Origin: CAVVKW01 sp963749035
Lineage (GTDB): Bacteria > Verrucomicrobiota > Verrucomicrobiia > Chthoniobacterales > JAATET01
NCBI GenBank assembly: GCA_963749035.1
Contig: CAVVKW010000001.1
Coordinates: 1 to 64,000, forward strand
Length of the DNA stretch: 64,000 bases
Reading direction: 5' to 3'
The notes beneath the pieces are model-generated. The model made no database searches. It worked only from the letters and a program-made list of their open reading frames with translations, and was not told where the DNA came from. The position numbers and the translations under genes were made by a program. Positions 24,979-34,816 of this stretch are shown here, one piece after another. Numbering within the stretch: position 1 is the stretch's first letter; each line of letters starts with the position of its first letter.

Positions 24979-27093
24979 TCACATGTCCTGCGGCTCGAGA
25001 AATCCTTCGAGCTGACGGATCCGGGTCGGGTGACGCATTTTACGCAACGCCTTCGCCTCGATCTGGCGAATTCGCTCACGCGTCACCTTAAACTGCCGCC
25101 CGACCTCCTCAAGCGTCCGGCTGTAACCATCGACCAAGCCAAACCGCTGCTCGAGCACCTGGCGCTCCCGTTCGGTGAGCGAGTCGAGCACGTCCTTGAT
25201 CTTGTCCTTGAGAAGCACGATCGCAGCCTGATCCGCGGGATTCTCCGCGCCCTTGTCCTCAATGAAGTCACCGAAGCTCGTGTCGTCGCTGTCGCCGACC
25301 GGTGCCTGCAGCGAAATCGGCTGCTGCGCCATTTTCAGAACCGCACGCACGCGCTCGACCGGGAGCTGAATCTCCTCCGCCACTTCCTCGGGATTCGGCT
25401 CGCGTCCGTATTCCTGAACGAGCTGTTTCTGCACGCGGATCAACTTGTTGATCGTCTCGATCATGTGGACCGGAATCCGAATCGTCCGCGCCTGATCGGC
25501 AATCGATCGCGTGATCGCCTGCCGAATCCACCACGTCGCGTAGGTCGAAAATTTATACCCGCGACGGTATTCAAATTTCTCGACCGCCTTCATCAGGCCC
25601 ATGTTGCCCTCCTGGATGAGATCCAGGAACGAAAGCCCGCGGTTGGTGTATTTCTTCGCGATCGAGATCACAAGTCGAAGGTTCGCCTCGACCATTTCGG
25701 TCTTGGCCTTCAGCGCCTTCCGATGCCACGCCTTCAATTCATCGTGTGACCCCGCGTATTCCGCCGGGCTCTGCCACACGCGGACCTGGATGTCTTTGAG
25801 CTGCTGGGAAAGATTTCGGCGAGTCTTCGTGCTGGACTCTTTCGTCGAGTTCTTCGCCCGTTCGATCTCGCGCTCGAGATTGTGAAACAGGCGCCGCTGT
25901 TCGTCAGCAATGACCACAAAATCTTCGATCACCTTCTGCTTGAAGAAAAATTTTGGATACGACTTCGCGAGGGACGCGAGGCTCTTGTCGAAAGTCTTCC
26001 GCTGATCTTCCGTGCCCTTCGAGTCACGAGTCGTCGTGATCTCGCGGTAGGTTTCCGTCACGCGATCATTCTGCTTCTTCACCTGCTGGCATAGCCGCGG
26101 CAGAACCTTCATGTAGCGCTCACGGCTCTCGATCTTCTTATCCTGAATTACCCGGTCGAAGCGCTCCCGCATTTCCACCAGCTTCTCCGCCAGATCAAGG
26201 TGTCCCCGGGCGACGAACCCGTAGTGGTAAAGGATCTCCTGAACCTTGAGTTCAGCGTCCTCGATCCGCTTGGAAATTTCGACCTCCTGCTCGCGGGTGA
26301 GCAGCGGCACCTGTCCCATTTGCCGCAGATACATCCGAACCGGGTCGTCGAGGATGTCGAGCTTCGTGTCCGGCTTTTCGTCCTTCTCGTCCTCGTCGTC
26401 CTTCTTTTCTTTGACGCTCTCGACGTTATCGACGTCGGAGGAATCAATGATGTCGATCTCGACCGCGCGAAGCTGAGCGATGATTACGTCCATCGTGTTC
26501 GGATCGGTCACACCGTCCGGCAACGCTTCGTCGAGATCCTCGAACGTGACGTATCCCTGCTCCTTCGCGAGCTTGATGAGTTCCCGGACCTTGTCCTGAA
26601 CACCCTTCTGAATCTCCCCGGACGCCTTGAGCGCCTCCTCACCGTTGGCCCCAGCCCCGTTGGCAGACACCGCTTCAGCGATCTGCTTCAGCGCTTCGGA
26701 CTTCGTATTCGGCGTCTTCCGAGAGTCGTCGTCACCCGCCGACTTGGATGTCTTCGTCTGACTAGCGTCAAGGCTCGGTTTCGCAGCTTTGGCTTTAGGC
26801 GACGCTTTGGCCTTCGCCGGCTTCTTCGCTTTTGGTGCCGAATCTCCGGTGCTGGCGGACGCCGACTTCTTCGCGGGCTTCGTAGATTTCGTCGCCTTAG
26901 TGGATTTCGTCGCCTTCGCCTTCGAAGCTTTGGCACTCACCGCCGGACTGTCCGGGTCGGCGGCAGACTCTTTCTCCGCGACAGCCGCCGACTTCTTGGC
27001 CTTCGGTTTGGCGGATTTCGACGTGGATTTCGGGCTACGGGAAGACGTCCCCTTGGACGCCTTCGCTCCTGAGGCTTTGGAAGTGGCTTTCAA
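24979..27093 (-). CDS. rpoD: primary RNA polymerase sigma factor (sigma-70)
   Basis: 704 residues. Residues 1-160 are a low-complexity Lys/Ala/Ser-rich extension. Region 1.1 follows (VRELIKLAKEQGYVTFEDLD), then region 1.2 (DPVRMYLRQMGQVPLLTREQ), a non-conserved spacer, region 2 (NLRLVISIAKKYTNRGLSFL, YATWWIRQAITRSIADQ), region 3 (PNPEEVAEEI) and region 4 (LTERERQVLEQRFGLVDG, VTRERIRQIEAKALRK). It recognises the -10 and -35 elements of housekeeping promoters. It lies 27 bp downstream of dnaG, the classical dnaG-rpoD pair. The basic N-terminal tail is unusual and might bind DNA non-specifically, which is inference. Confidence 0.96.
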   Translation of the reverse strand: MKATSKASGAKASKGTSSRSPKSTSKSAKPKAKKSAAVAEKESAADPDSPAVSAKASKAKATKSTKATKSTKPAKKSASASTGDSAPKAKKPAKAKASPKAKAAKPSLDASQTKTSKSAGDDDSRKTPNTKSEALKQIAEAVSANGAGANGEEALKASGEIQKGVQDKVRELIKLAKEQGYVTFEDLDEALPDGVTDPNTMDVIIAQLRAVEIDIIDSSDVDNVESVKEKKDDEDEKDEKPDTKLDILDDPVRMYLRQMGQVPLLTREQEVEISKRIEDAELKVQEILYHYGFVARGHLDLAEKLVEMRERFDRVIQDKKIESRERYMKVLPRLCQQVKKQNDRVTETYREITTTRDSKGTEDQRKTFDKSLASLAKSYPKFFFKQKVIEDFVVIADEQRRLFHNLEREIERAKNSTKESSTKTRRNLSQQLKDIQVRVWQSPAEYAGSHDELKAWHRKALKAKTEMVEANLRLVISIAKKYTNRGLSFLDLIQEGNMGLMKAVEKFEYRRGYKFSTYATWWIRQAITRSIADQARTIRIPVHMIETINKLIRVQKQLVQEYGREPNPEEVAEEIQLPVERVRAVLKMAQQPISLQAPVGDSDDTSFGDFIEDKGAENPADQAAIVLLKDKIKDVLDSLTERERQVLEQRFGLVDGYSRTLEEVGRQFKVTRERIRQIEAKALRKMRHPTRIRQLEGFLEPQDM

Positions 27094-27120
27094 AAATTGA
27101 TTAGGCGGCGTTGACTAGGG

Positions 27121-28878
27121 TCAAAAGGGCCGAACAACCTGTGACAGGGCCTTCTGTAGGTCAAGAACTTCTTTGAGGATCCCGTCGATCTCCTGAATCG
27201 ACCGACCCGGCTCCTTCGCCCTCGCCTGCAACCTCGCGATTTTCTCCGGCAGCATCGACATCATTAGCCCATGCCACGCATCCTGAACGGCGCGAACGGG
27301 ATCGGCTTTCAGCCGCTCGAGTTCCAGCGTCACGAGAAATCGCTCCTCCGCCCGATCCAGCCGCGACCCAAACGCCGCCAGCACCCCAGGATTTTCCAGC
27401 GCCTCCTCGCAATCGACCACCCGATCAACGAACTCGTAATGCTCCCCGAACGTCTCGCTCAACCGCGGCTGCCCCCGCAGCCACTCTCGCGCCTCGACCG
27501 AAACGATCGCGTAGCCACAAAGCATCCGGATTCCTTCTGGCAGGCGCAGCACCTCCACCGACGTCGCCTCCTCACCCCTCGCTTCGACCCGCTCGGACCT
27601 CGCCGCTCGCAGGATCGATTCAAAAGCCGCCGGACTGATCTCCAACCGCGTCCGAATCCGATTTCCCAACGCCTCCCTCAGCCCCGCATCCGGGATCGAT
27701 TTCAGAAAAATGGCTAGCCGCCCCGCGAGTTCCGCCCGCCCGCCGGGAGATCCATCCGCCGTCAGTCCCAGCTCGAGTGCCTCCTCGAAATAATCCCGCG
27801 CCCCCGCAATGCGCTTCCGAAACGCTCCCACCCCCTCCTTCTGAATCAGGGAATCCGGATCTTCGCCCACCGGCATCCGCGCCACCCGCACCGCGACCCC
27901 CTTCCCCAACAGTGACGGCAACGACCTCTCCACCGCCTTCTGACCCGCCGCGTCGGAGTCGAAGCACAGCACCACCGCCTTCGCGAATTGCCGAACCAAC
28001 CGCGCCTGCTGATCCGTGAACGCCGTCCCCTGCGGCGCGATCGCGTTCGTCACTCCGGCCTCGAACGCCGCGATCAAATCCACCTGGCCCTCGCACACCA
28101 CCGCCTCGTCCGCGCTCAAGATCGCCCGCTTCGTCTGGTGCAGCCCAAACAACACCCGCCCCTTCGTGAAGATCGGCGTCTCCGGCGAGTTCACGTATTT
28201 TGCCGAGTCGTCACCCAGCGTCCGCCCGCTGAACGCGATCACTTCCCCGTAATCACTGTGAATCGGAAAGATGACCCGATTCCGAAACCGATCGTAAACC
28301 CCGCCCCCGTCCCGCTGGGCCACCAGCCCCGCCCGCGCCAACTCCCCTTCGCGATAGCCCTGATCGAGTGCCCACCCCGCCAGCCCGTCCCAGGAATCCG
28401 GAGCAAAGCCCAACGTCCACCGCGTCGCCACCTCCGACCCGATTCCGCGCCCCGCCAAATACTCCCGCGCCGCCTCCCCGATCCGCCGCCGCATTAAGTT
28501 CGCGTGAAACCATTCCGCCACCGCCTTGTGCAACCCCAGCATCCGGTCTCGCTCCCCCCGACGTTCCCGATCTTCCTCGGTCTCATCTTCGATGATGATC
28601 CCCGCCCGCTGGGCCAATTTTCGCACCGCCGCCACGTAGTCGATCCCCTCGTAATCCATCACAAACCCAAAGACGCTCCCCCCCGCGCCGCAACCGAAGC
28701 AATGAAAATTCTGCCGCCCCGGGTTGACGTGAAACGACGGCGTCTTCTCGTTGTGGAACGGACAGAGCCCCTTCCAGCTCGTTCCCGCCCGCTTGAGCTG
28801 GAGATACGAACCGATCAGATCGACGATATCATTCGCCGCCCGCACGCGTTCAATCGTATCTTCGGAAATTCGAGCCAT
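27121..28878 (-). CDS. dnaG: DNA primase
   Basis: 585 residues. It synthesises RNA primers for replication. The CHC2 zinc finger is at residues 39-63 (CPFHNEKTPSFH, CFGC; Cys39, His42, Cys60, Cys63), and the catalytic core includes YLAGRGIG and VIFPIHSDYGEVIAFSGR. The TOPRIM fold carries CEGQVDLIAAFEAGV (Glu) and LCFDSDAAGQKA (Asp-x-Asp). The C-terminal helicase-binding region is short and divergent. It is the first gene of the dnaG-rpoD unit. About 160 bp of gene-free DNA separates it from the divergent protease gene, where a promoter is expected. Confidence 0.96.
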   Translation of the reverse strand: MARISEDTIERVRAANDIVDLIGSYLQLKRAGTSWKGLCPFHNEKTPSFHVNPGRQNFHCFGCGAGGSVFGFVMDYEGIDYVAAVRKLAQRAGIIIEDETEEDRERRGERDRMLGLHKAVAEWFHANLMRRRIGEAAREYLAGRGIGSEVATRWTLGFAPDSWDGLAGWALDQGYREGELARAGLVAQRDGGGVYDRFRNRVIFPIHSDYGEVIAFSGRTLGDDSAKYVNSPETPIFTKGRVLFGLHQTKRAILSADEAVVCEGQVDLIAAFEAGVTNAIAPQGTAFTDQQARLVRQFAKAVVLCFDSDAAGQKAVERSLPSLLGKGVAVRVARMPVGEDPDSLIQKEGVGAFRKRIAGARDYFEEALELGLTADGSPGGRAELAGRLAIFLKSIPDAGLREALGNRIRTRLEISPAAFESILRAARSERVEARGEEATSVEVLRLPEGIRMLCGYAIVSVEAREWLRGQPRLSETFGEHYEFVDRVVDCEEALENPGVLAAFGSRLDRAEERFLVTLELERLKADPVRAVQDAWHGLMMSMLPEKIARLQARAKEPGRSIQEIDGILKEVLDLQKALSQVVRPF

Positions 28879-29037
28879 TTTCTAGGCTGAGAGTTGAGAG
28901 TTTATCGTTGAGAGCATGAAAATCTTAGTGCCGATGGCCGATGGTATTCCGAGACTTCATTCGTAGAGTGAAGGCTGAATCGGATTCAGCACCGGTGTAA
29001 CCAACCCTACTTTCTCAATTCCCCAACTCTTCGTCAC

Positions 29038-30489
29038 ATGACCCGCGAAACTACCTTACCGACTCCCCGCCAACGAAGGAGAATTCCACCACTCGCCCTC
29101 GTTCTGCTGTCGATCCTCGCCTGCCTCCTGCCAAATCTGCAAGCCGACGAAGAGTTCCCCAGCATCTCCGAAGGTGCCGTCGTCGTTGTCCCGCTCGACG
29201 GCCCCGTCACCAAAGCTCAATTCGTCTTCCTCCGCCGCATCCTCAAGGAAGCAGAGACCGCCAAGGCTTCAGCCTTCGTCATCGACATGAACACCCCCGG
29301 CGGCCGACTCGACGTTACCGAGGACATCGTCAAACTCCTCACGAAATCCACCCTCCCGACCTACACCTGGGTCAACACCCACGCGGCCTCCGCCGGCGCG
29401 CTCATCTCGCTCGCGACCGACCACATCTACATGGCCCCGATCAGTGCCATCGGTGCCGCCGCCCCCATCATGGGCGACGGCAGCGAGATTCCGGAAACCG
29501 CCAACGAGAAAGCCAAGTCCTTCAACAGCGCCCTCTACCGCGGCGTCGCGGAGCAAAAGGGCTACCGCCCCGAACTCGCCGACGCTTTCATCGATCCCAA
29601 CGCCGAATTCAAGATCGGCGACGACGTCATCAGCCCCAAGGACTCTCTCCTCACCCTCAACGCCACCGAGGCTACCAAAAACTACGAAGGCAAACCTCTC
29701 CTCGCTTCCGGCATCGCCGACGACATCGCCGAACTCAAAGAACTGGCCGGCCTCCAAGGTGCCACCGTCGAGATCGAACCCTCCGGCTTCGAGCGCGCCG
29801 CCCAGATCATCACCTCCCTCGCGCCGCTCTTCCTTCTCGGCGGCATCATCGGCGCTTACCTGGAATTCAAAAGCCCGGGCTTCGGCGTCGCCGGTCTCGT
29901 CTCCGCCGCCTGCTTCCTCATCTTCTTCACCGGCCACTCCATCGCCGGCCTCACCGGCATGGAAGTCGTTGCCGTCTTCGTCCTCGGCCTCCTCCTCGTC
30001 GCGTTCGAACTCTTCCTCTTCCCCGGCCTCATCGTCATCTCCGTCGTCGGCAGTGCCCTCATGCTCGGCTCGATCCTCTACGCCATGATCGATTACTACC
30101 CCGGCGACCCCGTCATCCCTTCCGTCGACGTCCTCGTCGTCCCGATGATCAACCTCGGGATCACGCTCGTCCTCGCCATCGTCATCATCAGCCTCCTCGC
30201 CCGCTACCTCCCCGATCTCCCGATCTTCCGCCGCATCATTCTCGCGTCGCAGGTCCCCGCCGGCGCCTCCATCACGCATTCCCCCCGCGACCTCTACGAC
30301 CTCGATGCCGAAGTCGGCGACACGGGCATCGCTCGCACCGACCTTCGCCCCAGCGGGAAAGCCCAGATCGGCACCGCCTGGGTCGACGTCATCACCGAAG
30401 GTGAATACCTCGCGTGCGACACCCCGATCCGGGTTCTCGAATCAACGCCGAACCGCATCCTGGTCACGAAGGACACCGCCCGCGCGTGA
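29038..30489 (+). CDS. NfeD-type membrane-bound serine protease (ClpP class)
   Basis: 483 residues. A signal or anchor segment (LALVLLSILACLLPNLQADE) precedes a ClpP-like domain: VVPLDGPVTKAQFVFLRRIL, MNTPGGRLDVTEDI and NTHAASAGALISLATDHIYM (nucleophile Ser in the ASAGA context, with the general-base Lys probably in ANEKAKSFNSALYRG). Several membrane helices follow (about residues 260-400), then a C-terminal OB-like NfeD domain (GDTGIARTDLRPSGKAQIG). Long NfeD proteins cleave hydrophobic C-termini of stomatin/flotillin-type partners. A flotillin is encoded at 58829, though not adjacent. It overlaps hemW by 4 nt. Confidence 0.9.
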   Translation: MTRETTLPTPRQRRRIPPLALVLLSILACLLPNLQADEEFPSISEGAVVVVPLDGPVTKAQFVFLRRILKEAETAKASAFVIDMNTPGGRLDVTEDIVKLLTKSTLPTYTWVNTHAASAGALISLATDHIYMAPISAIGAAAPIMGDGSEIPETANEKAKSFNSALYRGVAEQKGYRPELADAFIDPNAEFKIGDDVISPKDSLLTLNATEATKNYEGKPLLASGIADDIAELKELAGLQGATVEIEPSGFERAAQIITSLAPLFLLGGIIGAYLEFKSPGFGVAGLVSAACFLIFFTGHSIAGLTGMEVVAVFVLGLLLVAFELFLFPGLIVISVVGSALMLGSILYAMIDYYPGDPVIPSVDVLVVPMINLGITLVLAIVIISLLARYLPDLPIFRRIILASQVPAGASITHSPRDLYDLDAEVGDTGIARTDLRPSGKAQIGTAWVDVITEGEYLACDTPIRVLESTPNRILVTKDTARA

Positions 30490-31592
30490 ACGACGCCCCC
30501 CAAATCTCTCACCTCTACGTTCACATCCCCTTCTGCCCGAAGGTCTGCCCCTATTGCAGCTTCTACAAGGAAGCCAGCGACCGCACCCGCACGCGCGCCT
30601 TCCTCGACGCCGTCCTCCTCGAAGCCGAAACCCACGCCCCCACCCTGCGCCCGCGCACCATCTTCTTCGGCGGCGGCACCCCGAGTGCCCTCTCCACCAG
30701 CCAGCTCGATTTTTTACTCACCGGACTCCACGACCGCCTCGACCTCACCGCCGTCACCGAGTGGACGCTCGAAATGAACCCCGCCACGGTCTCGCTGGAG
30801 AAAGCCCGCGCGCTCCGTGACCTCGGCGTCAACCGCATCAGCATGGGCGTGCAATCTTGGGACGCCCAACTCCTCCACACCCTTGGCCGCGTGCACGACG
30901 CCGCCCAAGCCGAACGCTCCTACCGCATCCTCCGCGAAGCCGGCTTCACGAACGTCAACCTCGACCTCATTTTCGGCATCCCCGGTCAAACCCGGGAACA
31001 ATGGAGCACCTCGCTCGACCGCACCGTCGACCTCGGGCCCGAGCACATTTCCGCCTACTGCCTGACCTACGAAGAGGACACCGAATTTTTCCTTCGCCTC
31101 CAACGCGGCGAGGTCGTCCCCGACAACGAACTCGACGCCGACCTCTTCGAGATCACGATGGATCGGCTCGGAGCCGCCGACTACACCCAATACGAAATCT
31201 CCAACCACGCGCGCCCCGGTCGCGAATGCCTCCACAACCTCGCCTACTGGCAAGCCGCCGACTACGTCGGCCTCGGCCCCAGCGCCTTCTCGACGGTCGG
31301 CAACGAACGCTGGAAAAACGTCAGTTCCACCGAGGACTACGTCGCCGCAATCAACGTCGGCAGCGACCCCGCCGACTTCCGCGAACCCGTCAATTCGTCC
31401 CTCCGCAACACCGAACGAATCGCCTTCTCGCTCCGCACCGCCACCGGCCTCCCCGAAACCGAGCTCGCCCGCTGGCCCGCCGAACTCACCCGACTCCACG
31501 AAGCTGGCTACCTCGAGCGGGTTGAGCAAAACGTCCGCCTCACCCGCGAAGGTCGCATGGTCGCCGACGAGGTCGCCGAGCTCTTCGTTTGA
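30486..31592 (+). CDS. hemW: radical SAM heme chaperone HemW
   Basis: 368 residues from the GTG at 30486, which overlaps the preceding stop as GTGA and gives the family N-terminus (LYVHIPFCPKVCPYCSFYK). Cys17, Cys21 and Cys24 bind the [4Fe-4S] cluster. Further motifs are FFGGGTPSALS, MNPATV, RISMGVQSW, NLDLIFGIPGQT, SAYCLTYEEDT, YEISNHARPG and LAYWQAADYVGLGPSA. HemW proteins lack the extra Cys of true HemN oxidases and insert heme into respiratory enzymes. A longer frame from 30414 is open but lies inside the protease gene. Translational coupling with the protease is likely. Confidence 0.93.
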   Translation: MNDAPQISHLYVHIPFCPKVCPYCSFYKEASDRTRTRAFLDAVLLEAETHAPTLRPRTIFFGGGTPSALSTSQLDFLLTGLHDRLDLTAVTEWTLEMNPATVSLEKARALRDLGVNRISMGVQSWDAQLLHTLGRVHDAAQAERSYRILREAGFTNVNLDLIFGIPGQTREQWSTSLDRTVDLGPEHISAYCLTYEEDTEFFLRLQRGEVVPDNELDADLFEITMDRLGAADYTQYEISNHARPGRECLHNLAYWQAADYVGLGPSAFSTVGNERWKNVSSTEDYVAAINVGSDPADFREPVNSSLRNTERIAFSLRTATGLPETELARWPAELTRLHEAGYLERVEQNVRLTREGRMVADEVAELFV

Positions 31593-31744
31593 ACAGCACT
31601 CAATCAGAGCCGTAGAGGGGCTCGGAAAGCTCCAAATTCTCACGCGGAGCCGCGAAGAAATTCATCAAAATCCTCTGCGGCTCTGCGCCTCTGCGTGAGA
31701 TTTGTATTCCTTCGCGTCTTCGCGTCTTCGCGTGAGCTAGCCGC

Positions 31745-34339
<2,595 letters not shown>

Positions 34340-34361
34340 CTGACTTCGGACGGGTTGCGCA

Positions 34362-34812
34362 AACTAAACAGGATTAACTGGATTGGCGGGATTAACAGAA
34401 TTCTTGGGAAGCGTTCGCTGCTTCCTCTTCACTTCGAGGCTCTCGGCACCGAAGTTCAACAACAGCCCGACGTCTAGGCCGGTAGCCTTCAAATAATTCA
34501 CGAGTTGCTGTTCATCAGCACGGCTCAGTTTGGACGCGGCCTTGAGTTCGAGGATCACGGACTCATTGGCGATCAAATCCGCGACGAATTCACCAACCAC
34601 GAAGCCTTCGTAGCGAACATTCAACCGCTTTTGAACGTCCATCGTCAGCCCCGCCTTTCGGCATTCGATTAACAACGCGTTCTGATAAACCGACTCCAGA
34701 AATCCGCGGCCGAGAACACGGTGCACTTTCATCGCGCACCCGATCACCCTCTCCGTAATTTTTTTCTCCAAAATCGTGTTAATCCTGTGAATCCAGTTAA
34801 TCCCGTTTAGTT
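34362..34812 (-). mobile_element. 451-bp unit: GxxExxY gene with 41-bp terminal inverted repeats
   Basis: The left arm (34362-34402) and right arm (34772-34812) are inverted copies matching at 35 of 41 positions and built of GGATTAAC-type subrepeats. The reading frame runs from the inner edge of the right arm through the left arm, so gene and repeats form one compact unit. It lies 4 bp past the gyrB stop and 22 bp before gyrA. No target duplication is evident. Mobility is inferred from the structure. Confidence 0.65.
34364..34771 (-). CDS. GxxExxY family protein (PD-(D/E)xK-like)
   Basis: 135 residues. The motif GRGFLESVYQNAL carries the family signature GxxExxY. FVADLIANESVILELKAASKL holds the D...ExK pattern of the PD-(D/E)xK nuclease fold (Asp, then Glu-x-Lys in ILELKAA). 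ADEQQLVNYLKATGLDVGLLLNFG completes the domain. The last residues (NSVNPANPVNPV) are encoded by the left inverted repeat. Biochemical activity is not established for the family; a nuclease role is inferred from the fold. It interrupts the gyrB-gyrA pair. Confidence 0.85.
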   Translation of the reverse strand: MEKKITERVIGCAMKVHRVLGRGFLESVYQNALLIECRKAGLTMDVQKRLNVRYEGFVVGEFVADLIANESVILELKAASKLSRADEQQLVNYLKATGLDVGLLLNFGAESLEVKRKQRTLPKNSVNPANPVNPV

Positions 34813-34816
34813 GGCG

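Noticed and set aside
31593..31744. Repetitive CTTCGCGTCTTCGCG stretch between hemW and gyrA as a regulatory RNA
   Set aside because: Simple short repeats with no convincing fold or promoter; only a weak 5-bp hairpin (GAGCC/GGCTC) near 31607 is visible.
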